Assembly (NCBI RefSeq): GCF_024437735.1
Contig: NZ_JANFQO010000031.1
Location: 1 to 49,699 of the forward strand
Source: Tahibacter harae
GTDB taxonomy: Bacteria > Pseudomonadota > Gammaproteobacteria > Xanthomonadales > Rhodanobacteraceae
Direction: 5' to 3'
Length of the DNA stretch: 49,699 nucleotides
The first letter of the stretch is position 1. Each line of letters opens with the position of its first letter. Shown here piece after piece: positions 1 through 8,104 of this stretch. Below the pieces are notes generated by a model. It searched no databases. It saw only the letters and a program-made list of their open reading frames with translations, and was not told where the DNA came from. Made by a program: the position numbers and the translations under genes.

Positions 1-2
1 TG

Positions 3-77
3 GCCTGCATGCGAAAGCTATTGATCATTCTCAATGCGCGTGTGCGCGACGAGCTATCTGCGCTGGCGGCCGTCTAA
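3..77 (+). CDS. IS110-family transposase, C-terminal end only (cut by window edge)
   Basis: The first bases read in frame 3 as a 24-residue protein tail (ACMRKLLIILNARVRDELSA...) ending in TAA at 75-77. An 'ACMRKLL.ILNA.VR' ending is typical of IS110-family DEDD transposases. The rest of the gene lies outside the window, so neither integrity nor start can be judged. It marks the window as beginning at the right edge of an insertion sequence. Confidence 0.7.
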   Translation, partial: ACMRKLLIILNARVRDELSALAAV

Positions 78-114
78 ACGCTTGTTTCGGCGTGAGGGGC
101 AAGACAGTTGCTCT

Positions 115-142
115 CCCCCAAGCGCGCTCGCGCGCTTGGGGG
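115..142. repeat. REP-like palindrome, first of an inverted pair
   Basis: A perfect 12-bp stem (CCCCCAAGCGCG at 115-126, its complement at 131-142) closes on a CTCG loop. It is followed by the GGGTTGGGTGAGGGG tail typical of a very common proteobacterial intergenic repeat. It faces a second copy at 271-302, giving a BIME-like inverted pair about 130 bp apart. Confidence 0.8.
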
Positions 143-270
143 ACAGGGTTGGGTGAGGGGGCAACGCATCGGCCGCGACGGCTTCCGGTTTTCGCCGGCG
201 CTTCGCGCGTTGAAGATTCCGTCGAAAATCCAAACGGATGGGCGCGTTGACCGCCGCCCCCTCACCCCAG

Positions 271-302
271 CCCTCTCCCCCAAGCCAGCTTGGGGGAGAG
301 GG
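271..302. repeat. REP-like palindrome, second of an inverted pair
   Basis: A perfect 15-bp stem (271-285 and 288-302) with a 2-nt loop, preceded by CCCCTCACCCCAG. It has the same family core (CCCTCTCCCCCAAGC) as the elements near 24.25 and 24.45 kb. The 78-505 stretch holds only this pair and a short tandem duplication; I see no gene in it. Confidence 0.8.
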
Positions 303-463
303 AGTTTCCCGCGGGATTCTGCGCTTGCGCCGGCGTAGCCGCCGCTTGCGAATTCAGAACCCGATCCAGCGTCCAGACCCGACACGGACGCCTTAGAAAC
401 CCGAAACCTGGCCCGACATCCACACCGGAACGCGACAAGCGCTTGAATCACGAATCCGGAATC

Positions 464-536
464 ACGGTCTCACGGCATTTCCAGTTTGCATCCTTGTAGA
501 CGGTCTCACGGCATCTCCAGCTTGTCATCCTTGTAG
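464..536. repeat. Imperfect tandem duplication of the 3' end of the isoaspartyl peptidase gene
   Basis: The 37 bases at 500-536, which include the last codons and stop of the minus-strand peptidase gene, are repeated almost exactly at 464-499 just beyond the stop. The copies differ by three substitutions or so and one base deletion. The outer copy is untranslated in the annotated gene. Confidence 0.85.
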
Positions 537-1537
537 ATCGCCACATGCGGCACGCCGTCCGCGCCGATCCAGCCGCGGAACATGCCTTCGGTGTTGAACG
601 GCAGGGCGAAGCGTCCATCGGCGGTGAGGGCGATGGCGCCGCCGTCGCCGCCAGCCTTGGGGATTTCCTGGTTGATGACGGCTTCGGCGGCCTCTTTGAC
701 GCTCTGGCCGGCGTACTGCACGCGGGCGCAGATGTCGTGGGCGGCGACGGCGCGGATGTAGAACTCGCCCCAGCCGGTGCCGGAGACGGCGCAGCGCGCG
801 TTGGCATAGGTGCCGGCGCCGATGATGGGGGAATCGCCGACGCGGCCGTAGCGCTTGTTGGTCATGCCGCCGGTGGAAGTGCCTGCGGCGAGCCGGCCCT
901 TGGCGTCCAGCGCGACGGCGCCGACCGTGCCGAAGTGCTTGGCCGTCTCCACGTCCGTATGCGCCTTCTTGTCGGCTTCCTCCTTCAGCGCCTTCTGCAG
1001 CTGTTCCCAGCGCTTCTCGGTGCGGAAATACGACGGATCGACCAGGGTCACGCCCACGCTCTTGGCGAATTCCTCGGCGCCGTCGCCGGTCATCATGACG
1101 TGGACGGATTTCTCCATCACCGCGCGGGCCAGCAGGATGGGATTCTTGACCCGGTGCACCCCGGCGATGGCGCCGGCGCGCTGGGTGGCGCCGTCCATCA
1201 CCGCGGCATCGAGTTCGTTCTTGCCGTCATGAGTGAACACCGCGCCGCGGCCGGCGTTGAACATGGGCGCGTCTTCCAGCACGGTGATCGCCGCAGCGAC
1301 CGCGTCCAGCGCCGGCTTGCCGGCGCTGAGCTGGGCATGGCCGGCGCGCAGGGCTTCTTCCATCGCCGTGCGCGCGGCCTTGTCGTCTTCCGGCGTCATG
1401 CCGGCGCGCACCACGCCCGCGCCGCCGTGGATGACCAGCACGGTCTTCGCCGCGGGCGCGGCGGGTTCGGCCGCGCCGGCCAGCGTGGCGGCGGCCAGCA
1501 GCGGAGCCGCGACGATGCCGCAAAGTGTATTTTTCAT
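506..1537 (-). CDS. iaaA: Isoaspartyl peptidase / L-asparaginase, exported (plant-type, Ntn hydrolase)
   Basis: 343 residues. It hydrolyses beta-aspartyl dipeptides such as beta-Asp-Arg, and asparagine more weakly. After a signal peptide (residues 1 to about 22, AATLAGAA) come the family landmarks: IHGGAG near 36, N-AGRGAVF near 94-101, the autocleavage site H-F-G-T-VGAVALD with nucleophile Thr204, and the substrate-binding STGGMTNKRYGRVGDSPIIGAGTYA stretch. This predicts self-cleavage into alpha and beta chains. The ATG at 1537 is chosen because it has GGAG 8-9 bases upstream and gives the signal peptide; the frame stays open farther upstream but overlaps the neighbour. It lies 38 bp downstream of the cyanophycinase gene, in one operon. 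The signal peptide suggests periplasmic action, whereas the E. coli enzyme is cytoplasmic. Its 3' end is duplicated just downstream. Confidence 0.93.
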   Translation of the reverse strand: MKNTLCGIVAAPLLAAATLAGAAEPAAPAAKTVLVIHGGAGVVRAGMTPEDDKAARTAMEEALRAGHAQLSAGKPALDAVAAAITVLEDAPMFNAGRGAVFTHDGKNELDAAVMDGATQRAGAIAGVHRVKNPILLARAVMEKSVHVMMTGDGAEEFAKSVGVTLVDPSYFRTEKRWEQLQKALKEEADKKAHTDVETAKHFGTVGAVALDAKGRLAAGTSTGGMTNKRYGRVGDSPIIGAGTYANARCAVSGTGWGEFYIRAVAAHDICARVQYAGQSVKEAAEAVINQEIPKAGGDGGAIALTADGRFALPFNTEGMFRGWIGADGVPHVAIYKDDKLEMP

Positions 1538-1575
1538 GATCCAGGCTCCGATGGTGAGGTTGCGGTGGCGGGTTT

Positions 1576-2613
1576 TCAGGGCTTGGCGGCCGCGCTGTCG
1601 CGCCGCACGAGGCGCCCGGCTTCCACGTCGTACAGGGCGCTGAAGGCCGGGCGCTCCACGCGGAAGTCTTTCATATGCAGCAAGCTGCCGGTACCCAGGC
1701 CGGTGACGGGCACGTTGCGGAAGGTCAGCGGCTGGCCCGGTGCGTACACCTGGGCCTGGCCGCGCGGCTGGAACAGCCAGGCGTAGCCGCCGTTGCCGCT
1801 GAACACCCGCGCGGTGCCGTCGCCGTCCACGCACAATGCGGTGTATTCGTCGATGCCCAGGCCGACGAGGTCGCTGCGGCTGTGCTCCCTGGCCAGGCGC
1901 GCGAGCATCGCGATCAGCCGTCCCTGGCGCTCGCGCTTGTCGAAATGGCTGTCGGTGATGACCCGGCGCAGCGGCACGAAGTGGAGGAAATCCTCGACCA
2001 GGGTCAGCTGCGGGCCGGTCGGGTCCTTCAGTGCATCGGCCGAGACCAGGCTGCCGCCGTCCATGGCGCCGTAGGAGTATTCGCCGAGTATGGCCAGCCC
2101 GGCGCTGGTGCCGCCCAGCGGCTTGCCCTTGCGCACGTGTTCGTCGAGCAGGCGGTTCAGCGGCGTGCCCTGCCAGAATCGCACATAGTTGGACTGGTCG
2201 CCGCCGGCCAGGAAGATGCCGTCGGCCTTGGCCACGATGTCGAGCACGGCCGGATCGCTGGCCGCGCGGCGGTCGCTGAAGACGATGGTCTGCGCCGCGG
2301 TGATGCCGCCGATGTCGTTGAAAAATTCATTCTGCGCTTCAACCGTGCCGGAGGCGCGCAGGATCACGATGCGGCCGTTGCCGGCGCGCTGGATCAGCCA
2401 GCGGAAGGCGTCGTACGGCCAGTCGCCGCCGCCGACCAGCATCAGCCCCGGCGCGGTCTTGCCCGGCGCGGCCTTGGCCACGTCGCCGATCTCGAAATAC
2501 TGATAGCCCTCGCGCGCAGCCGGCGCGGGCGCATCGGCCAGCGCAGCGCCCGATCCGATCAAACCCACGCACAGCAGCGCGCTGTGCAGAAAACCCATCA
2601 ACGACGAACGCAT
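1576..2613 (-). CDS. cphB: Cyanophycinase-like exopeptidase (peptidase S51), exported
   Basis: 345 residues. Cyanophycinases release beta-Asp-Arg dipeptides from cyanophycin (multi-L-arginyl-poly-L-aspartate). A signal peptide (residues 1 to about 27, ending GAALADA) is followed by the S51 fold: MLVGGGDWP near 58, IFLAGGDQSNYVRFW near 133-147, the nucleophile motif LGGTSAGLAIL with Ser170, and TDSHFDKRERQGRL near 220-233 with His223. The C-terminal part (IDEYTALCVDGDGTARVFSGNGGYAW) matches the extended extracellular CphE-type enzymes. The ATG at 2613 has a GGAGGAG ribosome site. It is first in an operon with the isoaspartyl peptidase, so together they would take the polymer to free Asp and Arg. 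Substrate is inferred from family; a general beta-aspartyl or S51 peptidase role is the alternative. Confidence 0.9.
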   Translation of the reverse strand: MRSSLMGFLHSALLCVGLIGSGAALADAPAPAAREGYQYFEIGDVAKAAPGKTAPGLMLVGGGDWPYDAFRWLIQRAGNGRIVILRASGTVEAQNEFFNDIGGITAAQTIVFSDRRAASDPAVLDIVAKADGIFLAGGDQSNYVRFWQGTPLNRLLDEHVRKGKPLGGTSAGLAILGEYSYGAMDGGSLVSADALKDPTGPQLTLVEDFLHFVPLRRVITDSHFDKRERQGRLIAMLARLAREHSRSDLVGLGIDEYTALCVDGDGTARVFSGNGGYAWLFQPRGQAQVYAPGQPLTFRNVPVTGLGTGSLLHMKDFRVERPAFSALYDVEAGRLVRRDSAAAKP

Positions 2614-2851
2614 CCGCTACTCCTCCGGTTGGAGCCCGGCTCCAGGAAAGGTACGCCCGGCGCGCGCGGCGGCCGGCGTCGTATCGCCGCGCCTGGCGCG
2701 GGCCCGCCCGGAAATGGCGGCCTGCCGTAGGGTCCGGCTGCGGCGTTGGTCCGAAGCCCCTGTAGACGAACGAGCGGCGGCTATCCCTACGGCGCGCCGA
2801 CCATGCCTATAGACCCATGCGGCCGGCCCGGCTTGGGGTATTGTCGGCGGC

Positions 2852-3421
2852 ATGGATACCACCCTGGACGCCTGGTTCGTCAGCGAAATCCTGGTCCACG
2901 AAGCCGCGCTGGTGCAGTACCTGCGCCGCTGCTGGACGCAGCCCGACGAGATCGTCGATCTGCGCCAGGAGGTCTATGTGCGCGTCTACGAGGCCGCCGC
3001 CAAGGCGCGTCCGCAGCAGCCCAAGTCCTTCCTGTTCGCCAGTGCCCGCCACCTGATGACCGACCGGCTGCGCCGCAGCCGCGTGGTTTCGATCGAACCG
3101 GCGGGTGATTTCGAGTCCTTGAACGTCTTGGTAGACGAGGTTTCGCCGGAACGCCGCTTCGGCGCCCGGCAGATCCTGCGGCGCCTGGCGGCCGCGTTCG
3201 ACCGGCTGCCCGGCCGCTGCCGCGAAATCGTCTGGCTGCGCCGGGTGGAGGAATTGCCGCAGAAAGAGGTGGCCCTGCGCCTGGGCATCAGCGAGAAGGC
3301 AGTGGAAAAGCAGATCGCCAGGGGCATGCGGCTCCTGGCCGAGTATTACCACGGCGACGATGCGGCGCCGTCCGCGCCCCGGCGCGGCGAGACCGCCCGC
3401 GCCGCGGAACCGGCGGATTGA
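2852..3421 (+). CDS. ECF-family RNA polymerase sigma factor (FecI-like)
   Basis: 189 residues with the two sigma regions: region 2 near 20-85 (VQYLRRCW..PDEIVDLRQEVYVRVYE, then SFLFASARHLMTDRLRR) and region 4 near 118-170 (LPGRCREIVWLRRVEELPQKEVALRLGISEKAVEKQIARGM), the latter with a helix-turn-helix for the -35 element. FecI-type sigma factors are released by a FecR partner when an outer-membrane receptor is occupied. The next gene is a FecR protein 11 bp downstream, and a signalling-type TonB receptor follows, so the relay is complete. It is divergent from the cyanophycinase operon across 238 bp. The last 20 residues are a low-complexity tail. Confidence 0.93.
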   Translation: MDTTLDAWFVSEILVHEAALVQYLRRCWTQPDEIVDLRQEVYVRVYEAAAKARPQQPKSFLFASARHLMTDRLRRSRVVSIEPAGDFESLNVLVDEVSPERRFGARQILRRLAAAFDRLPGRCREIVWLRRVEELPQKEVALRLGISEKAVEKQIARGMRLLAEYYHGDDAAPSAPRRGETARAAEPAD

Positions 3422-3432
3422 AGGAAGCAGGC

Positions 3433-4500
3433 ATGGAAGGTAGCGGGCAAATCGAGCGCAGGGCGGCCGACTGGCTGGCCCGCCGCGACGGCGGCGAATG
3501 GTCGCCGGAGGACGCGGCTGCGCTGCAGACCTGGCTGGCGGCGTCGACCGCGCACCGGGTCGCCTTCCTGCGTCTGGAAGCCGCCTGGAATCAGGCCGGC
3601 CGGCTCAAGGCGCTGGGCGCCGGCGTCGCCAGCGGCGTGCTGCCGGCGCGCAATCAATGGGCCTGGGCACCGTTTCCGTCCCGCGCCGCCGCGCCGGCAC
3701 AGGAACCGGAAGAAGAACCTGCCGCGCCCGTGCCCGGCCAGCGCACCCGCCACGGTGCGACCCGCGCGCGCTGGCCGGCCGCCGCCGCGGCCGTGCTGCT
3801 GGCGGCCGCTTCGCTATGGGGCTGGCGCCAGTACGAACAGGTGGAGCCCGAGTCCTACCGCACGGGCGTGGGCGACCTGCGCACACTCGCCCTGAGCGAC
3901 GGCTCGGCCGCTACGCTGAGCAGCGACAGCGCGCTGCAGGTGCGCATGTCGCGGCACGGGCGGCAGCTGGAGCTTGACCGCGGCGAAGCCTATTTCGACG
4001 TGGCCAAGGACGCGGCGCGGCCCTTCGCCGTGCGCGCCGGCGAGCACCGCGTCGTCGCCGTGGGCACGCGCTTCGCCGTACGCCGCGACGGCGACGATGT
4101 GCGCGTCGTGGTCACCGAAGGCACGGTGCGGCTGGAATCCGATCCGGTCGACGGCCGCAGCCAGCCGGTCAGCCTGCTGCCCGCCGGCAGCATCGCCGTG
4201 GCCAACCGCAACGGCGTGCTGGTGCGCAACGGCGCGGTCGCCGATGCGGAGCGCCAGATCGACTGGCGCCGCGGCTACGTGGTGTTCCTGGATACGCCGC
4301 TGGCCACCGCGGCGGCCGAATTCAACCGTTACACCACGCGGCCCATCGTGCTCGCCGACGCCGCCGCGGCGCAGCTGCGCATCGGCGGCAGTTTCCGCTG
4401 GTCCAACAGCGAAGTCTTCGTCAGCCTGCTGGAACAGGCGCTGCCGGTACGCGCCGAGCGCGAGAACGACCGCATCGTGCTGCGCAGCCGCGAGCAGTAA
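3433..4500 (+). CDS. FecR-type anti-sigma factor / transmembrane signal transducer
   Basis: 355 residues. Order: an N-terminal sigma-binding domain (DUF4880 type, residues 1-50, RAADWLARRDGGEWSPEDAA..WL), a proline- and alanine-rich linker, one membrane span near 116-133 (WPAAAAAVLLAAASLWGW), a periplasmic FecR domain near 145-260 (VGDLRTLALSDGS...LDRGEAYFDVAKDAARPFAV), and a C-terminal DUF4974/STN-like domain (LATAAAEFNRYTTRPIVLAD). It passes the receptor state to the sigma factor encoded 11 bp upstream. The ATG at 3433 follows an AAGGAAG ribosome site; a TTG five codons earlier is less likely. Confidence 0.93.
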   Translation: MEGSGQIERRAADWLARRDGGEWSPEDAAALQTWLAASTAHRVAFLRLEAAWNQAGRLKALGAGVASGVLPARNQWAWAPFPSRAAAPAQEPEEEPAAPVPGQRTRHGATRARWPAAAAAVLLAAASLWGWRQYEQVEPESYRTGVGDLRTLALSDGSAATLSSDSALQVRMSRHGRQLELDRGEAYFDVAKDAARPFAVRAGEHRVVAVGTRFAVRRDGDDVRVVVTEGTVRLESDPVDGRSQPVSLLPAGSIAVANRNGVLVRNGAVADAERQIDWRRGYVVFLDTPLATAAAEFNRYTTRPIVLADAAAAQLRIGGSFRWSNSEVFVSLLEQALPVRAERENDRIVLRSREQ

Positions 4501-4611
4501 CCAGGAAGATCCGGGCAGGCGTCCGCAGCGCCGCGCTTGCGCGCGCGCATGTCGTCCCGTCGGATGCCTGCTGCGCAAGCGCCTGGCGAGGTTCTGACCC
4601 AAGTTCGCCCC

Positions 4612-4638
4612 GGAACCCGGTTCCACACTCCGACGTAT
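4612..4638 (+). promoter_or_regulatory. Candidate ECF-sigma promoter before the TonB receptor gene
   Basis: GGAAC at 4612-4616 and CGTAT at 4634-4638 are separated by 17 bases, the geometry of FecI-type promoters. They lie about 105 bp before the receptor start. The -35 box sits inside a 13-base palindrome (GGAACCCGGTTCC). This is pattern matching only. Confidence 0.3.
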
Positions 4639-4744
4639 CCAGCGGCCGTCCGGGCGGCGCGCTGAAAACGGCGGCGGGATTTCGTCGCCTCGTTCGTCTT
4701 GACCCCGCGGGCGCGGGTGCGCCCATAGCCTCCGGGGGAATCCG

Positions 4745-7700
4745 ATGCAGCGTGGCATGCGTGTGTTGTTGCTGACTTTGGCCTGTAGCGCTGCGCTCGC
4801 AGCCCAGGCGCAGACGGGCGGCGTGGAGAAGATAGACATTCCGCCCGGCGACCTGGTCACCGCGCTGGATGCGCTGGCGCGCCAGTCCGGCGCCCAGTTC
4901 GTGTATTCCGCCGACGAACTCAAGGGCCTGCGCACCCAGGGCGCCCAGGGCAGCATGAGCGCCGACGCCGCGCTGGAACGCCTGCTGCGCGGCAGCGGCC
5001 ACAGCGTGCGGCGCGATGCCTCCGGCGCCATGGTCATCGTCAAGGATCCCGCACCGCCGCCGCCGCGCAGCGAAGCCGATGCGCCGGCCGCGGCCGAGCG
5101 CCCGGTGGTGGAACTGGAAAGCGTGCAGGTCACCGGTTCGCGCATACCGCGCGCGCAGATCGAGGGTCCGGCGCCGGTCAGCGTGATCACCGCCGAGGAG
5201 ATCAAGGCCAGCGGCTTCACCAGCGTACCCGACGTACTGCGCGCGATGACCCAGAACGGCGGCGAGACGCAGAGCCAGCAATCGGCCAGCGGCGCGGACT
5301 TCTCGCCCGGCGCGCAGCAGGTGGACCTGCGCGGGCTCGGCCCCAACCACACCCTGGTCCTGGTCAACGGCCGCCGCATCGCCGACTTTCCGATGCCGTT
5401 CAAGGGCCGCAGCAACTTCACCGACATCTCGAACATTCCGCTGGGCATGGTTGAGCGCATCGAGATCCTGACCGGCAGCGCCTCGGCCATCTACGGCTCG
5501 GACGCGATCTCCGGCGTGGTCAATTTCATCCTCAAGGACAAGGCCGACGGCACCACGGTCGACCTGCGCCTGGGCGACACCACGCGCGGCGGCGGCGAGT
5601 CGTATCACCTGAACCTCTCCAGCGGTTTCAGCAGCGACAATTTCAACGCGATCTACGGCGTGGAACTGCTGTCGCAGCGGCCGCTGTGGGCCTACGAACG
5701 CAAGATCCAGGATTCGACACGGGACGCGCCCACCGCACGCACCCGCGTCGCCCGCCGCGCCTTCCTGCGCACCAACTGGTATGACGAATACCTCGATCCC
5801 GGCGCCGACACCTGCGCCGCGCTGGGCGGCCTCAACGACGGCACCACCTATCACGCCTCGCGCCCGGGCTGGGGCGTGGACGGCGAACCAGGCTATTACT
5901 GCGGCAGCGACAATTCCATCGGCTACGGCACCATCATCAGCAAGCGCAAAGGCGCCAACGGCTACGCCTCGCTGGGCTACCGCTTCGACAACGACATGCA
6001 GTGGTTCGCCGACGTGCAGGCCGGCTACCACGAACTGGAAATGTTCCGCGACGTGAGCCAGTGGAGCTACATGGCTCCCGACGGCAACGAGGAAGGCTAT
6101 TTCTACAACCAGGCCACCGAGCAGGTGGAATACTGGCAGCGCCAGTTCTCGCCCGAGGAAATGGGCGGCCTGAATCGCGGCATGATCAAGAACCAGCAGA
6201 AGACCTTCAGCCTCACCACCGGCCTCAAGGGCCAGTTTGGCGAGGCCTGGTCCTGGGAAACAGCGCTGAGCCATTCGCAGTACCAGTCCGAAATCAGCTG
6301 GCCGCAGATCGTGGCCGAGCGCGCCAACAACCTGTTCCTGGGCCCGCAGCTCGGCGTCGATGAAGACGGCTTCCCGATTTTCAACGCCGACCCGGCGCGC
6401 CTGTACCGACCGCTGAGCCGCGCCGAATACGATTCCATTGCCGCGCGCACCACGTACCACCCGCGCTCGCGCACCGACACACTGTCGTTCACGCTGACCA
6501 ATACCGAACTGTTCTCCCTGCCCGCCGGCGATGCCGGCTTCGCCGCGACCGTGGAAGCGGGCGACCAGTCCTACGATCTCAACCCGGACCCGCTGGCCAC
6601 GCAGTACTACTACTACAGCTGGCGCGACTCCGACGGCAGCGGCAGCCGCAACCGCTGGGCCACCGCGGCCGAGCTGCGCCTGCCGCTGCTGGAATCCCTC
6701 AGCCTGAGCACCGCCGCGCGCTACGACCAGTACCGCTACGACGGCCACTCGGTGGACAAGCCGACCTGGAGCACCGGCCTGGAATGGCGCCCGCTGGATT
6801 CGCTGCTGGTGCGCGGCTCCTACGGCACCGCGTTCCGCGCGCCGGACCTGCACTACGTATTCTCCGGCGAAGGCAACCTGGAATCCTCCGGCGTGGACTA
6901 CTACCGCTGCCGCACCGAGGAACCCGACAGCGACATCAGCGACTGCTCCTACGGCGACGAAGGCGTCATCGTCACCCGCGCCGGCAACCGCCGCCTCAAG
7001 CCCGAGACCAGCAAGGCCTATACCGTGGGCTTCGTCTGGTCGCCGCTGGAAAGCCTGGATTTCTCGCTGGACTATTTCAACATCGACATGCGCAACCAGG
7101 TGCAGGACCTGCGCATCGACGGCGTACTGCAGGACGAAGCCAGCTGCCGCATCGGCCGCCGCGTCGACGGCACCGCGGTCGACCCCAACTCGCCCACCTG
7201 CCTGGACGCCTACGCCCGCGTGCGCCGCTCCAACGACGGCAGCCTGTACGGCGTCTTCGTCAACCCGATCAACATTGCGCGCGAACGCACCAGCGGCATC
7301 GACTTCAGCACGCACTACAAGCTGGACACCGCCATCGGCCTGTTCCGCCTCAGCGGCAACTACACCTGGGTGGACAAGCACGAAAGCCAGCAGTACAGCG
7401 GCGACCTCACCGAAGACCAGTTCGCCGTCAACAGCGGCTTCGACATCCCGCGCACCAAGGCCAGCGCCAGCGTCACCTGGGAACGCAAGCAGTGGAGCGC
7501 CACCCTGCACGGCGAACGCCTGGGCCGCCTGCCCAATTCGGATTCCTACAGCCAGTCCTACGACCCGGAAGACGGCGGCAGCCCGTGGATAGGCGCCACC
7601 TACCGCTACAACGCCTCGGTGCAATACCGCTTCACCGACCACGCCCAGCTGTCCCTGTCCGTCACCAACCTGTTCAACAAGATGCCGCCCAAGGACCCGA

Positions 7701-7801
7701 CCGCCACCGGCTATCCGTACTACGACATCTCCTGGTTCGACGCGGTCGGACGGCAGGTGTATCTGCAGTACACGATGAAGTTTGGGGGGAAGGCGCTCTA
7801 A
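4745..7801 (+). CDS. TonB-dependent outer-membrane receptor with N-terminal signalling (STN) domain
   Basis: 1018 residues. A signal peptide (1 to about 22, CSAALAAQAQ) is followed by a secretin/TonB STN domain (about 27-100, IDIPPGDLVTALDALARQSG...), a proline-rich linker, a plug domain (about 123-240, VTGSRIPRAQIEGPAPVSVITAEEIKASGF; LVLVNGRRI; GSASAIYGSDAISGVVNFILK) and a 22-stranded barrel ending in YLQYTMKF. The STN domain contacts a FecR protein, which fits the two genes immediately upstream. Size and motifs match receptors for large substrates in Lysobacterales. The substrate is unknown; the divergent cyanophycinase operon suggests cyanophycin or its dipeptides. A GGGGG ribosome site lies 6 bases before the ATG. 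Confidence 0.93.
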   Translation: MQRGMRVLLLTLACSAALAAQAQTGGVEKIDIPPGDLVTALDALARQSGAQFVYSADELKGLRTQGAQGSMSADAALERLLRGSGHSVRRDASGAMVIVKDPAPPPPRSEADAPAAAERPVVELESVQVTGSRIPRAQIEGPAPVSVITAEEIKASGFTSVPDVLRAMTQNGGETQSQQSASGADFSPGAQQVDLRGLGPNHTLVLVNGRRIADFPMPFKGRSNFTDISNIPLGMVERIEILTGSASAIYGSDAISGVVNFILKDKADGTTVDLRLGDTTRGGGESYHLNLSSGFSSDNFNAIYGVELLSQRPLWAYERKIQDSTRDAPTARTRVARRAFLRTNWYDEYLDPGADTCAALGGLNDGTTYHASRPGWGVDGEPGYYCGSDNSIGYGTIISKRKGANGYASLGYRFDNDMQWFADVQAGYHELEMFRDVSQWSYMAPDGNEEGYFYNQATEQVEYWQRQFSPEEMGGLNRGMIKNQQKTFSLTTGLKGQFGEAWSWETALSHSQYQSEISWPQIVAERANNLFLGPQLGVDEDGFPIFNADPARLYRPLSRAEYDSIAARTTYHPRSRTDTLSFTLTNTELFSLPAGDAGFAATVEAGDQSYDLNPDPLATQYYYYSWRDSDGSGSRNRWATAAELRLPLLESLSLSTAARYDQYRYDGHSVDKPTWSTGLEWRPLDSLLVRGSYGTAFRAPDLHYVFSGEGNLESSGVDYYRCRTEEPDSDISDCSYGDEGVIVTRAGNRRLKPETSKAYTVGFVWSPLESLDFSLDYFNIDMRNQVQDLRIDGVLQDEASCRIGRRVDGTAVDPNSPTCLDAYARVRRSNDGSLYGVFVNPINIARERTSGIDFSTHYKLDTAIGLFRLSGNYTWVDKHESQQYSGDLTEDQFAVNSGFDIPRTKASASVTWERKQWSATLHGERLGRLPNSDSYSQSYDPEDGGSPWIGATYRYNASVQYRFTDHAQLSLSVTNLFNKMPPKDPTATGYPYYDISWFDAVGRQVYLQYTMKFGGKAL

Positions 7802-7822
7802 GCGCCCCGAGGTAACGCCGAG

Positions 7823-7850
7823 CAGCCGGTTTTCCGCGGAAAGCCGGCTG
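7823..7850 (+). terminator. Terminator-like hairpin after the TonB receptor gene
   Basis: A 13-bp stem with one G-T pair (arms 7823-7835 and 7838-7850) starts 22 bases after the receptor stop codon. No clear T-run follows. A second 9-bp hairpin (7922-7930 with 7936-7944, then TTGCATTTC) lies farther along the same 303-bp gap. Confidence 0.5.
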
Positions 7851-8023
7851 TCTGCGCAAAACCGGCATTCATTGCGTCCCACTCTGCGCAGAGCCGTATC
7901 GTGATACGGACCTGCGCCACGAACGCCGGCATTGCGCCGGCGTTGCATTTCACTCGCCAGTATCAGTTGGGCCTGGGAGCCTGCTTTTCATCGCCGACCC
8001 GGCTTCGCCAACATACCAACCGC

Positions 8024-8070
8024 ACGTCGTCCGGCGTCAGCTTGGCCTCGCTGTAAGTTAACCTGTCCTC
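8024..8070 (+). repeat. Dispersed hairpin repeat, copy 1
   Basis: The block GTCAGCTTGGCCTCGCTGTA and its surroundings recur at 9683-9728 and, more diverged, at 14508-14557. The core folds as TTGGCCT (8042-8048), a six-base loop, and AAGTTAA (8055-8061), using two G-U pairs and one mismatch. It sits about 45 bp upstream of the beta-propeller gene. Confidence 0.65.
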
Positions 8071-8104
8071 ATTGCGACAGCAGACATAATCTTTATAGAC
8101 GGTC

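Noticed and set aside
545..1786. Open frame on the plus strand opposite the isoaspartyl peptidase
   Set aside because: Low-complexity composition and no motifs; the minus strand encodes a clear enzyme.
4421..7948. Very long open frame on the minus strand opposite the TonB receptor gene
   Set aside because: It is an Ala/Val/Gly-rich shadow typical of GC-rich DNA, without domains; the plus-strand receptor accounts for the region. The same holds for 27626-32128 and 40770-44267 on the minus strand.
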